Source: Microstegium vimineum (Eukaryota > Streptophyta > Magnoliopsida > Poales > Poaceae). Taken from it: a DNA stretch of 64,000 nucleotides. Positions 10,501 through 23,028 of this stretch are shown in pieces. Every line of letters starts with the position of its first letter. The first letter of the stretch is position 1. The position numbers were made by a program, and so were the translations under genes. The notes under the pieces were generated by a model. It was not told the origin of the DNA. It was given only the letters and a program-made list of their open reading frames with translations, and did no database searches. The stretch spans positions 23,446,979 through 23,510,978 of the forward strand of contig CM039119.1 of assembly GCA_022036555.1 (NCBI GenBank). Direction: 5' to 3'.

Positions 10501-13500
10501 AACAGGGCTCCATCTTTCATATCAATGCCTCTTGGACAGATCATAGGCATTATGCATGGAGGGCCCTCTTTTCCTGCACAGCCAAATCAGCATGACACAA
10601 GCTGCAATAATCATGTCATTTTTCTGATCCAATAGCAGGCCTGCTGGCCTGGGGCAGTCCTAGAGAGTGCATTTTGGCTTTAGGAATGCAGGTGTTGTAC
10701 AGTTGTAGTGTGTAGTCGTTGTTGTGAGCAAATATGTCATGTGCAGGAAAACACCCCAACACTCTGTTCACAATTCTTCATGCCAAGGTATGAATTAGGG
10801 GCTAACTCTTGTGACAAATTGAATTGTGGATATTTCAGCTGAACTATCCCTTCTGGTTATTAAGGACATCCAGATTGGACACAGCGAGGTCTATCCTTGT
10901 GATCGTCATCATCAAAAAGAAAATCCTCAGTTGTAAGCTCCTGGCTCACATAGTACATCCTGCAAGAAATAAGACAAGAACTTGTTAAAATTGGCACAAC
11001 TCAATTGAACTCATTTTTTTTTCTGAAAATTGGCAAAAAGATAAAGTAACTGAACATGCCAAATATATGCATGCTAGAATTACTTATAAAGCAGTACATA
11101 GCATCTAAAATGTTCCAGTATCTAGGACTAAAAGATTAGTACTTAAATGCTACGAAGGTACATAAGAAAGCTAAATAACAGGAAGTGGAAAATAAAAATT
11201 TGTGTCATACAAACCTACCGAGACAGAGTAAAACATCTTTGTAGACTACTGGAAAGCATATGGTTGTTGTTGTTAGGAGAGTCAAGGGTCTATTGGGCCT
11301 TAGCCCATTAGGGTTAATTAGTCGCTTGCTTAGGGGCCAAGTAAAACCTCTCTATATAATGAGAGATGTATCAATATAAATCAAGCAAGAGATTAGAAGG
11401 AAACCCCTTCCCTCTTGCCGGCCGTGGGCGGAGCCCCGCGGCTGGCCTTCCCAGCAACCCCCAAACCCCAGCTGCCGCCAGCCTGTGAACAGTACTCGTG
11501 GTACTGTAGCGGCCGCCACCGTCCTCCTCAAGTCCTCGTCCCTCGCCCTAGGCCTCGCCCCACGCGCCCTAACCACTGAGCTATATACATAACATTTGGT
11601 ATCAGTACCCCCAAGCCCTAGCCGCCGCCCTGCTGTGAACAGTGCCCGCGGGTACTGTAGCACAGCAGCCAGCCGCCGCTCCCTCAATTCATCTCTCAAC
11701 CCTAACGCCGTCCATAACAGTTGTTTTCTTCTAAAAACAAGACAATAGAAATAATTGACCCTCGCCATTTCCAACACCAATTGCATTCTGCATAAACTTT
11801 GCTTACTGTCGACGACTTGCCAAAAATAATGAAACTGTAAGCTAACATGTATTTCATATGAATTGTCAACAGATTAAAGAATTTATATTCATCTGACCAT
11901 ACCAACAGAGAGAACCTAAAAAGACTGAAAAATCTTACCAATTTTAGAATCAGAAAACCCTAGATGAAGAACAAATTTGAGAAAACGTCAAAATCGTGGT
12001 GTTGTCCCTACCTTAATGTATCCAGAAACGTGGACCGGTAGGGAGAGGTGAAGGAGGAAGTAGATCGCGAATGGGTAATCGCCCTGACCTCCTGGCCGCA
12101 TTGGCTGGTTGGCTGGTCGCCGCCCTGGCCGGCCGCGTCCTGCCGGGCGAGCGCGTGAAGAGCTCGGGTGTGGCACCGGCTAGTCGCCCTGGCTACCTGC
12201 CTGGCCATCGTCGCTCTGGCTGTCCGCCACAGCCGACAAGGCTCCCGGAGGCGTGCGCTCGACGGATCCGGTGTGACACACTCGGGAAGGTGTTGAGGGA
12301 GACGACGGCGAGCAGAATGACGCGACTGAGGCAGAGGTCCAGGCCGTCCCGACCTCCTGGCCGCCCCAGCCCTCCGTCGAGGGTTTCACACGGGGAGGAT
12401 CGGGGGGAGTGCGCTCGGCGTTTGCAGGGTGAGGGCGCGGGGTGATAGGACACGCCGCCCTTGATCGCGGCATGCCGTCCAGGGTTTCACACCGGGAGGC
12501 GCTGGGCACTGACAGGGGGGGGGGGGGGGGTTGAGCGCGGGATGAGAGATGGGTGAGAAGCCTTGGACAAACATTATCTTTGAGTCATCTAATGTTGATG
12601 TTTTGTGAGCCTTTGATTTTAACGGAGGTAAATTTGTGTGTGTAATTTTATGGGTACACGAAGGTTGAAGGACTTAGCGGACGATGTTTGTCTGGGTGGA
12701 CCTAAATTTATTGAAGAATCCAATTATAGTAGAGATTGCAACGAATGTTTAGACAACCCTGTTGTTGCAAAAAATTACATTTTTTTGGAATCAGATCTTC
12801 TTGCATGCAATGCTGATTTTCTTTATATGAAAAAACTGGCAATGTTATATGCAAGACTGTATTGAACTAGATACCATTGCTGATTTCTGACAGAATAAGA
12901 AAATACTCAAAATATTGGCTAAATTGAACACGAGCTTCCTCACAGAACGAAGCTATGAACGTGCTGGTAATTCCTATTACTTTGCTTCTTATGGGGATAT
13001 AGATAATGCTGAATGATGTAATACATCCACATAGTAGTAGAATCAATGTTGATGAGAAAACTTTTTCTTCTTGTTAATTTTCCCTTTGTTCAGTGATCTT
13101 CGAAATTTGGATATCCTTCTGTAGCAAAACTGTAAAGTGCTAGGATTTAGTAGTCCCTTTTCATCTACTAATAGTTTATTTTGTAAATAAAAAGGCACTA
13201 TTACTTATCATACCAAGTAGTCTACAGGATCAAATTACTATTTTCCCTACAGGATGAAGCTAGAAAAGCACTGGAAAATACCATGGGGAAGAAGAAGCCT
13301 GAATTTAACAAATGGGGTATGGAAATTGAAAGGAGGAGGCAAAGGGGGCAGCCTGGAGGTCCTGCTGCTGGTGGTGGAGGATGGTCAGGAGGAGGCAGGT
13401 GGTTTAGGCGGCTTGCGGCTGGAGGTTTCTGGGATGCAGCAAAACAAACTGTTTTTACAATCCTTGGCATTATCGGAGCGGTAAAACAAAATAACCTTGT

Positions 13501-13804
13501 TACATTGTTTGAGCTCCCAGCCTGTGTCTGCTAAGTATATGCTCAATTTGTGTTGCAGTTTTTCCTGATTGCAAACTTGAATGTACTGGTGGCTGCTGTT
13601 ATCAATTCGTTGCTACTTGTGCTGCGGCAAATACGGCGCATACTCTCCTTCATAGCTCACTGTGTTTTCCAGGACGCATTGGTTGATAGGTCTGGACCAA
13701 AGTCAAGTACCCTTGGCAGTAGCAATGTGGCTGGAGTGCCTGTGAAAGAAAGATCTGGAATGTCTGCGAAAGAAAGAGTAGTTAGGAAATGGGGAATGGG
13801 CTGA
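7523..13804 (+). CDS. Putative plastid-targeted single-pass membrane protein, unknown function (3 exons)
   Basis: The proposed spliced CDS is 7523-7705, 13253-13480, 13559-13804, giving 218 residues. All borders are GT-AG and all junctions are phase 0. Residues 1-60 are rich in Ser/Pro/Arg and poor in acids (MSPTLPPPTSPRLRAFPRDG), like a chloroplast transit peptide. Next comes a charged segment (DEARKALENTMGKKKPEFNK, about 62-81), a Gly-rich stretch (GGPAAGGGGWSGGGRW), then AAKQTVFTILGIIGAFFLIA leading into NVLVAAVINSLLLVL, a strong membrane segment of about 30 residues. A basic tail ends KERVVRKWGMG. The last two exons are coherent across the junction in the hydrophobic segment. I do not recognise a named family with confidence; the layout suggests a conserved plant thylakoid or envelope protein. 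Intron 1 is 5547 bp and filled with mobile DNA. An extra small exon inside it cannot be excluded. Confidence 0.72.
8046..8223. mobile_element. Tourist-like MITE with TTA target duplication
   Basis: A 178-bp block with imperfect inverted ends (GGCCCGTTTGGATC at left, GGATTCTAAGG type at right reading AATCCAACCGGCACC) lies between TTA trinucleotides at 8043-8045 and 8224-8226. A 3-bp TWA duplication is typical of PIF/Harbinger (Tourist) elements. It lies in intron 1 of the plastid-protein gene. Confidence 0.65.
8246..8320 (-). mobile_element. Helitron 3' terminus, duplicated in tandem
   Basis: On the minus strand the sequence reads CCGTGGCGTTAGCACGG, then TACTATACTAG followed by T. That is a short GC hairpin about ten bases before CTAG with a T behind it, the standard grass Helitron 3' end. 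The CTAG is at 8298-8301. A 35-bp piece carrying the end (8246-8280) is repeated perfectly at 8281-8315. The Helitron body would extend to the right into intron 1; its 5' TC end was not located. Confidence 0.6.
8321..10462. other. Intron 1 sequence, no gene recognised
   Basis: This AT-rich stretch of intron 1 is probably the body of the Helitron whose end lies at 8298. Position 8391-8408 holds an A-run. No long reading frame or conserved motif is visible. Several short pieces resemble degraded exon/intron sequence (for example around 9290-9430), but none can be named. Confidence 0.5.
10463..10573 (-). other. Orphan exon-like segment
   Basis: Minus-strand reading after a good acceptor (TGTGCAG at 10574-10580) gives KEGPPCIMPMICPRGIDMKD and then GALFATLSAKIQGKK before degenerating. 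It looks like an internal exon of an unidentified gene. It sits in intron 1 of the plastid-protein gene, in the same orientation as the Helitron 3' end at 8298, which fits capture of a gene fragment. Confidence 0.35.
10860..10959 (-). other. Orphan terminal-exon-like segment
   Basis: On the minus strand a clean acceptor (TTATTTCTTGCAG) is followed by 33 codons ending in TAA at 10860-10862: MYYVSQELTTEDFLFDDDDH, then KDRPRCVQSGCP. The acidic run and stop directly after a splice acceptor look like the last exon of a real gene. No upstream exons are recognised in the window. Family unknown to me. Like the segment at 10463 it is most simply a piece captured by the Helitron. Confidence 0.4.
11271..11719 (+). 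mobile_element. Miniature LTR-retroelement derivative, 449 bp, TSD GTTGT
   Basis: The element starts TGTTAGGAGAGTCAAGG and ends CGTCCATAACA, flanked by GTTGT at 11266-11270 and 11720-11724. The first 324 bp (to ATACATAACA at 11594) look like a small LTR with a TATA-like CTCTATATAATG. Directly behind is TTTGGTATCAG, an initiator-Met primer-binding site. The last 110 bp repeat the 3' part of that LTR imperfectly (both contain CTGTGAACAGT and GGTACTGTAGC). So it is LTR, PBS, partial LTR, with no coding capacity: a TRIM-like element or an internally deleted copia element. Confidence 0.7.
11990..12570. other. GC-rich island in intron 1, gene content unclear
   Basis: About 580 bp of GC-rich sequence with overlapping open frames on both strands, none with a recognisable domain. 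The phrase AGGGTTTCACAC.GGGAGG occurs at about 12380 and 12481, and a G-run lies at 12517-12530. It resembles a grass 5' exon or promoter captured by a mobile element more than coding sequence of the surrounding gene. Confidence 0.35.
12571..13252. other. Last part of intron 1, nothing recognised
   Basis: A 75-codon frame at 12638-12865 (start MCNFMGTRRLKDL) shows no known motif. A candidate exon at 12893-12965 has good borders, but splicing it in would put a stop at the start of the next exon, so it is not included in the gene model. Confidence 0.4.
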
Positions 13805-15527
13805 AGTAGAGCACAGTTATATCTTGTGAGCTACTCTGACAACAATTTCTATGAAAATATGACCTTTTAAATGAAGGTAACTGAACATTTTGAAAGAACT
13901 TTTAGGGTGAATCTAATAAGATTTATCTTACATTGTCAATGTATATTACAATCTTAAAGGTGTCGTCTAGTCGTCTAGGCGGACCCAGCTCGCCTTGGTG
14001 CTGTGTCTAGCTATGCCTTGCCACATAGGTGTCACCTACCCAGTTCGCCTTGGGTCATCTTGTCGCCTTTGTCACCATTATGCAAGTTTTTATATGTTGA
14101 TGATGGTCAAAGTTAGAAAAGTTTAACTGAAAGGATTCCTAAAACATGTATTTGAATCAGACGGAGTATAGCCTTGTTCAGAATTATACTGACATTGTAC
14201 TGTCGATGTTTCCCAAATTGTTTAAGATGAAGACCCCAACAGTTCAATTGTTCAGAGTTCTGATTAGTGTTTGTGAATTGTAACTTGGTCATTTCACAGT
14301 TTTCTTGCAGCCTATGATCGATTCGATCTCTGAACATGAGATTTTTTTTTTACCAGCGTTGCTGACTCCAATTTGAAGTATGTAGTGTGCTATTCGTGTT
14401 TTAAATTATTTTACGGTGTAACTTTTTTGATTCATTTTGTAAGCTAAGCACTATAATCCAGGCTCTTTGAAAGCCAAATATTTTACCTTTATTTTACTGA
14501 GTTCTGGGTCATCCATAATTGTCTCCAATGTTCAAGCTAGTAGTTTCTGAATTTGAATTATAGGCAGCTTTCGTGGATAGTTTGAACAGTTACAATAATG
14601 TTTTGTTTATACAAGAAAATGAATGTCAATGCAAGAAGAAAGACGAGCATTTGTGGTATCTGCCAAACCGATGCCAACTTCTAAATATTGTTCAATTAGC
14701 GTCAGGCCTTCCATACTACTGAGACTTTCCTTGATGAAGGTTACTAGGGCGATACACACGCTTTGCTGCGTGCGCAAATATTACATGCGCCCGTTGTAAC
14801 CGTGAGATCATTGGTTTTAGTGCACACATATTGATACATTGTGTGTTATTGTGGAGCGATGCTCCTAAATTTCTGTATAAAATAGAAGCAAAAAAACAGA
14901 CATAAGAGTTGCTCAAATATCTACAAAACTGAAAAAGAATTAAATAACTTCCAAAGATTCGACATCATTAAAAATCTTGTGTTAATATCTTGAAGATCAC
15001 AATGCAAAAGGTAAGAAGACCATATCAGTTAGTACATACAAAAATGAGTGGTAGGAAATAAACATAGCCATTTAGTGGATCCTAGAGTATAATTTTTTAC
15101 CGGCTACATACAATTTTCTTGGCCTGAGCAAAAAGAATTCAGGACATTTATTAGGAAAGGACCAAATAAAGTTTGGTAGAACATTGATTTAACCAACATA
15201 TAGCCATTCTTTTTATTGAATAAAACAAAGGCAAGGAAAAATTGCAGTATAGGATAAGGAGGCAAGATGTACCACATGAGTAATCTGTACTAATCCAATA
15301 TCAAAGAATAATCACGAACCAAGGTGATTTTCTCTGTTTTTACCATTGTTCTCTTGTTAGATACATATAGATGTTCAATTTAATCTGTCAAGCATCCGCG
15401 TATGGAAGGGTATCCACTTAATCTAAAAACTTCATAAGAGCATAAAAGAACATCTGATGGCGCAAACCGAAGGGAAGGAGGAGATAGCCGCTTGACGCGA
15501 GAGTGCATCGTCATCTTTGTCATTCTA
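13805..15527. other. Intergenic, nothing recognised
   Basis: Probable 3' UTR of the plastid-protein gene in the first 200-400 bp, then AT-rich sequence. A CTAGTCGTCTAGGCGGACC-type repeat word occurs near 13965-14050. No reading frame has a recognisable domain. Confidence 0.5.
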
Positions 15528-15530
15528 TTA

Positions 15531-15796
15531 GAGCAAGTACAATAATTGACTTATAGTCAAACAAATGTTAATGTGAAGAAAAGAGAAGAGAGAGAGAGAA
15601 AGAGGAGAGCTTGTCTCTCATGCAAACATCAAGCTGGACACGGAAGTATAGGTAGTAGTGGATCCAATTAATAAATGTGTGAGGAGGAATAGAAAAGAGA
15701 AACTTTTTTAGCTAAATAAAAGATAACTTATTATATAACTTGACTCTAACAGCTTGACTTATAGCCAAGCACTTGACTCTATTATTGACATTGCTC
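15531..15796. mobile_element. Tourist-like MITE (266 bp, TSD TTA)
   Basis: Ends GAGCAAGTACAATAAT and ATTATTGACATTGCTC form a good inverted terminal repeat, and TTA flanks both sides (15528-15530, 15797-15799). The 3-bp TTA duplication and size fit a PIF/Harbinger-derived Tourist MITE. A GA-rich run (15575-15605) lies inside. Confidence 0.8.
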
Positions 15797-15799
15797 TTA

Positions 15800-16749
15800 T
15801 ACTCTAACCATCTTTAAATATGTGCTTCCCAAGAAACATTTTTGACTATATATATTAAAAATATTTATGATATATAATTAGTATCATTGAAAATATCTTT
15901 GAATCTAGTTTTGTAATAAATTTATTTTGAGATAAAAATGTTGTACATATTTTTTATAAATCGAGTTAAATTTGTGCCACAGATACCAATTACGACAATT
16001 ATTTAGGGACCGAGTCAGTACGCCGGTAGCCGTGAACGAGTAGAAAGCCTTTTTTTATTTGCGCAATGAGGATTTTTGAGTTACGACAGCGACACAACAC
16101 GTAAGGCTAACACAAGTACAGGACACATGGCGAGAGCCCATTTGCTATCACATGTAACGACTGATTAGAAGCCACGTTGGCTTCGATGGTACGTGTCGAT
16201 TGCTGAAAGGGAGGTGGAGCGGATGGAGGCGGATTCTTTCCGCGATAAGTATGTACATATACAATCATGTTGGATGCTTCATGGCTAATGTGGTAAATTC
16301 ATATCACAAAATGTGGATTATGCTTGTCCGGTCCGGATAGACACATGGGATTACTGAAGTGTATGAAAGTCAAACTTTTTAAGTATGCTACCACTACACT
16401 AATAAACATACAACACATTCAATTTCAACATCTAGGAAGACCCGAGCTATTCTAGGTTGAATAAAACCAGCAATTTGCCAACCGACATGGTGCTGAGATC
16501 ATATAAAATCACCATTTCATCAGGTACAGAATTTTAATTGCACCATCAGCAAGCTGAAAACTGAGAGGGCGCTAGAATTATACAGCATCATATCAAGTAT
16601 AGAAATTGTTCTGCACTACAGAGGCAACATGGAGCAGAGCAAATAGCCACATACTACTACCAACATAAACAATGACATATCTGGGTTCTACGTCTGCGTT
16701 GTAGCAGAAAAGCTAACTGTCATTCTTTCTCATTTTTATTGCGATTAAG
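15800..16749. other. Intergenic, nothing recognised
   Basis: AT-rich sequence without recognisable genes. The last 70 bp would be the 3' UTR of the orphan exon at 16750-16886 if that fragment was ever expressed. Confidence 0.4.
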
Positions 16750-16886
16750 CTACTCGTCATTCTCCTTGGCATCATCACCTGGATCATTTTCCTTTTGCGG
16801 AAGTGTCTCTTCATTTAATTTCCTTCTCTTTTCCTTTTGTTTTTTGTTTGCTTCTGACCTTTTGTCTGCATTTTTGTTTCTGAACT
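16750..16886 (-). other. Orphan terminal exon of an unidentified gene
   Basis: On the minus strand TTTCTGTTTCAG precedes 137 bp reading FRNKNADKRSEANKKQKEKR, then RKLNEETLPQKENDPGDDAK and ENDE, with a TAG stop at 16750-16752. An AATAAA-type signal (GCAATAAAAATG) follows about ten bases after the stop. The Lys/Glu-rich, acidic C-terminus suggests a nuclear or nucleolar protein tail, but no family can be named. No upstream exons were found on the minus strand, so this is probably a gene fragment. Confidence 0.4.
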
Positions 16887-19360
16887 CTGAAACAGAAAGA
16901 ATGGGGGCAAAGGATGAAATCAGATCAGATGGGCTATAGATAAAATAGACTTCACTACAAAAACCTCCAAAGAATTGTATACAAACTCTTATGGATTGGC
17001 ATTCTCATTGGTAGAACAACCATGCAAACTATGGTTACAAAAACTATGATTTTTTTTTTGACGCAAAAGACTGTGGGGGAGTTCCCCACAGTAAGGAACC
17101 TTTTCATTTAAATAAAAACTAGGAAATTATTTGTATGTAATCTCCTAGAACTTGTAAGTATTGTTAAGAACCTTGACTCAACCTAATGGACTATGATAGT
17201 ACAACTTAAGCAGGTATAGCAATGAGTAATGACATGTTTGTTTCAGCTAGGGATTCTGAAAAACAGCTTGCAGATCGTGAAAAGCTCTGGATCGTAGGGT
17301 TGTTTGATTGTGTGTGCACCACGCCACCACTTGACAGGGTCTGTAATGAGTGGCGTTGCAGGTAATTTCAAGTCACAATACGTGAAAAGCAGGGGAAGAC
17401 CAGTTTGTTGGATTGTTACAATCCAACGACCTAGGTTGTGGAAACTGGAGTCAAAAGCTGCCTTGCCTGTCCTTGAAAAGCAGTCACAATCCATGAAAAG
17501 CAGGTAATTTTAAGCTTCAGATTGTAAAAGCATGTAATTTTAAGCTTCAGATTGTAAAAGCATGTAATTTTAAGCTTCAGATTGTAAAAGGTACAATCCA
17601 CAATCCAAAGCTCAAACTCATGCTATTTTGCACTGCATTCCCTTAACATATCGATAACACCATGGAGCACCTAAGGGCTTTCCCAATGCATAGCCTCAAG
17701 TGTCATGTAGGCTCGGATAAAAAAAATAGGTGTTCTAAACTTGTCATATTGTCTTGGTGAAGATACATATGCTTAAGGGGAGAGAAAGTGGTCCATTCTT
17801 AAAAAAGAAGAGGGAGAGAAAAAAAATATGTGCCATGATAAAAGGAAAAAATCACTTTAGGAGTCACAAGTGTTGTAGTTTGCATTGTGTACATAATAAC
17901 CTCAACATTAACTAGTCTATGTGGATCACTTTATTTGTACCGAAACTACTAGTAGTGTTAGGCTCCATTGGTGGTGCCCTAACAAGGTGCTAACAGGATG
18001 AACAGGGTGCGGAGGGGGGGGGGGGCTGACGGCCCCCTATTAGGTGTCTAATTTTTTGATATTTTCAGTACTTATATAGGCTTTAGCCTCCTCTAATTCT
18101 AAGTCTGCCCCTATATTGGATTCCTAGCTCCACCTTGATGATGAAGGCAGCAAGACTGACCTTGCAATAAAGTCCTAAGAGGCTCTACGAACTCTGAAAA
18201 CTCCATCTCATCAAGCGCCTCAGCGCTAATGGTCTGCCTCTTTGACTCCTTGCACATATCATTGGCACTGCACACAAAATCATCACCACATTATTATCTA
18301 GGATACCTTAACAAGGAAGAGCTGATTATACTGAACTTGGAAGCCCATTTTCCAACTGGAAAAATCAAGAGTCTCCAAGTTAGAATAAACAAGAACCCTT
18401 TCTTCAAAAAGTTAGATTTCACACATTCCCCTTTCCATACCCCCTTTCTTCAGTATATCAGATTACTGGCATTCTCTTTCAAGTTCCAAACTTCCCATGA
18501 AAGCAGAGCAACAAAGTCTCCCTTTCCCATGACTAAAAACGACTAAAACGTGGACATTTTTTGTGCGACATTCTAACGTGAGTCCATGGTTGTGCCTTTT
18601 GCAACCCTGTATTCTCTCTTGTTTCTGGTACCCGTGCGATTTTTTCCCCAAAAGAAAAGGAAAGGCCCCATGGCATATGATGCATGAACGTTCCTTTAAA
18701 AGGAAAGGCTTCGATTGATTGGGTGCCCAGAAAAACTCGCAACAATCACATAGTCACACATGCTCATGGATGGAAAGTTGGCTCCCACGAAAAGAAAAAA
18801 AATCATGTAATGACGCATGCTATTCCTTGGAAAGATTTATTTAGATTTAACAAACATAAATCTAAATAAATCTATAGCTAAGTTATACATGATCTAATAA
18901 ATATAAAGTTTTTATAAATATAAATAATCTAGAACTAAGTTATACGGATCCACTCACTATGAAATGAAATTTAAACTACAGTTGAAGCATACAATAACTA
19001 CTCTAGCATAAAAAATTCATCACAATTGGACCATGTAAACTGCAACTATGAATTATTCTAATAAATTACAAAAATTATAGATCTAAAGCTATAATAAAAA
19101 ATTTATATTAAAGCATAATATATTATATATTCATTATATAAATCTACTTATGTGGGGTCCAACATAATTATATTTTATATTTTATTAATTTTCTATGATT
19201 TTTCAAATATCCAACCGAAAAAAACAAAATCACCTTTAAACCCTCTTATAATCAGAAATGATTTTAGAAGGTGGTTTGTCTTATTTTATAGTTTAGAAAG
19301 AAAAAGCTGACTTTCACAAAAGTTTTTTAGCGAAATTTTGTAACAAGGCGCCCAATAATT
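16887..19360. other. Intergenic with repeats, no gene recognised
   Basis: Contains a T-run with GACGCAAAAGACTGTGG (17049-17080) that looks like the end of a dispersed repeat, a MITE-like block near 17240-17600 rich in CAATCCA/TTGTAAAAG words, a 30-bp tandem repeat (separate entry) and a G-run at 18015-18025. The stretch 18800-19250 is very AT-rich. No reading frame has a recognisable domain. Confidence 0.45.
17496..17585. repeat. 30-bp tandem repeat, three copies
   Basis: The unit AAAAGCATGTAATTTTAAGC plus TTCAGATTGT is repeated at 17496, 17526 and 17556; the first copy differs by one base. Near-identity implies recent expansion by replication slippage. Confidence 0.9.
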
Positions 19361-19377
19361 TCGGGTCGAGCTGAAAA

Positions 19378-19454
19378 GGCCCGGCCCAAGGAAAACCCTA
19401 GAGCCTAGCAGAAAAGGCCCGGCCCAGTGAAAACCCTAGCCTTCCGGTATAAAA
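19378..19454 (+). promoter_or_regulatory. Promoter of the ubiquitin-L40 gene
   Basis: Two GGCCCGGCCCA motifs (19378-19388, 19415-19425; site II type) alternate with two telo-boxes AAACCCTA (19393-19400, 19431-19438), followed by TATAAAA at 19448-19454. The start site would be near 19480. Site II plus telo-box is the usual promoter signature of plant ribosomal-protein genes and ties expression to proliferating tissue. Confidence 0.85.
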
Positions 19455-19566
19455 TCAGAGGTGGCCGCCGTCTAGCCTTCCTCACCCTGTCCCTCTGTGC
19501 ACGAAGCCGACGAGCAGCCGCCACGCAAAAGCTTGGTCTTGGGAGCTTCGGAGGAGAGCCGGGTAG

Positions 19567-21379
<1,813 letters not shown>

Positions 21380-22915
21380 AACTTGGCAAATCGGTTCCGT
21401 GGGTCCTTTGGGTTAACAAACCGTCTAGAAGTATCAAAGTTTTTGTCGCAGCATAATGCTGCTGCTGCTGCTTTTTTAAATCAGAACTTTGTGGTGTTCC
21501 TGTTCAGGGTCTTCAGCATGTATGTGCTGGCATAAATTGTGACAGAAGTCTGGGTCAATATTATTACTATATTTTAGCTTAATTCTGCGGTGGTTTGTTT
21601 TGTTTTGTGAAGTTGTTGAGCTGTCGTAGACGAAAATGGTAGTACGGCTGCAAATTTCATCGAATTGTATGCTTGCTGTGCTTCAGTTTTGTCGAAGTAG
21701 TATGTAGTAGCGAATAACTTCACTAGAGAGGAGAGGGAGGGGATTTTAGGTTGGAATTTTTCATGGGATTTAGCACAAAGATTGTCAGACATTTTAACAA
21801 ATATTTAAAACGATGCATAGTGTAACAAAATGTTACACATCTAATTGATTCACAAGTAAACAAACATCAAAATCAGCAGTGACAACATCAAAATTGAGAG
21901 AAAAAAATCAATTTCTGTTGTAACACGGGTATATTTGCTAGTCAAAATGTGGCAAGCGAATGGCCGAGCGGACCTTATATCATTGGTATATCAGTACGTC
22001 TTTGTAATGTACTAGCACGTGTGGGTGCGCTGACGCTGTGTCGGTTGTAGCAATGAACAGTGATGGGAAGCATTAAAAATCCTGGATAAACTATGCTTTA
22101 TCTGGCCTAACAATGTTCAGCCTGTTCGTTTGGCTTTTCAGCCGGTTTAAATTCAGCCGGAACAGTGTTTTTCTCTCACAAAAAATCAGCCAGTAGTGAA
22201 TAATCCTGCTGAAACAGTACATAATCCTACCAAACGAACATGTCAGTTTTTGTTAGTGCTATAGTGCTTTAACTGTAGCACGGTGACGTATGACTAATGC
22301 GGCCGTCCCATTTCATTGGCGGTTGAAGGCTATCTATATGATATATTTTTGCTAGTACATATACGCAGGGAGAATATGAGAAGTCCATATCACATCATAT
22401 GTTTGCATGTTAATTAGAACGACTAAGCAAGAGTTAATTGTTATTATAAAAGTCATGATTAATTCACATGACATATTTATTAAGCATAATTAATCCATCA
22501 TTAAAAACATGTTTACTATAACATACCATATTGCCAAATCATGGAGCAAACTTAATAGATTCGTGTCTTAATTTAATCTCCATCTGAACAATTAGTTTTA
22601 TAATTAATTTTTATTTAATATTCTAAAATAGTGTTCAAAACATCCTGTGATATGGACAAGGAACTCTATTTGAAAGACGGGGAGTGCTCCAATAAACGGA
22701 AGTGGACTTGGTTTTTGTCATAAATTGGATCCTACTCTTTTCTCCTGTCGTGAATGGCATGAACTCAATGCGGTGCGCTTTGTACGGTTGTTCCAATAAA
22801 GCACTGGTTGGTGCTTGCCATATGGTTCAATGGTTCATCTTTAATTCTTTATTCAGATTCGGATTCAGATTCAGAAGGAGCACCGAGAAGCAAGGACAAC
22901 GTCTGACGTCAAAGG
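21380..22915. other. Intergenic: Ub-L40 3' UTR, a MITE, AT-rich sequence
   Basis: The first 200 bp are the probable 3' UTR of Ub-L40 (a GCTGCTGCTGCT run lies near 21461). The rest has no recognisable gene; the MITE at 22120-22243 is listed separately. Confidence 0.5.
22120..22243. mobile_element. Short foldback MITE (copy A)
   Basis: Inverted ends GCCTGTTCGTTTGG and CCAAACGAACATG enclose CAGCCGG, AACAGTG and TTTTTCTCTCAC words. The same element in reverse orientation is at 35160-35283. The family is common near grass genes; I did not find a clean target duplication for either copy. Confidence 0.65.
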
Positions 22916-22975
22916 ATGGAAATGGAACGATCAGACGTACGCGCCATCGATGGAAATGGAACGATCAAACGTACA
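22916..22975. repeat. Copies of the GLP1 start-codon region downstream of GLP1
   Basis: The 28 bases at 22916-22943 (starting ATGGAAATGGAACGATCAGA) are identical to 23903-23930, immediately upstream of the germin-like gene's start codon on the other side of the gene. The palindrome CCATCGATGG follows at 22944-22953, then a second, slightly diverged copy to about 22975. Confidence 0.85.
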
Positions 22976-23028
22976 TCTGCCACGCGTGTACATCTGACGA
23001 CAACGTATGCCGATGCACCAGCTTATCC

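Noticed and set aside
11352..11786. 144-codon minus-strand frame
   Set aside because: It lies across the miniature LTR element; the repeats and TSD explain the sequence better than a gene.
12008..12574. Several overlapping GC-rich frames on both strands
   Set aside because: Open frames are expected by composition; no domain and no consistent frame choice.
12638..12865. 75-codon frame in intron 1
   Set aside because: No recognisable motif, AT-rich codon use, no splice or start context.
12893..12965. Possible extra exon of the plastid-protein gene with good borders
   Set aside because: Its length is not a multiple of three and splicing it to 13253 creates an immediate stop; exon 1 joins exon 2 in phase without it.
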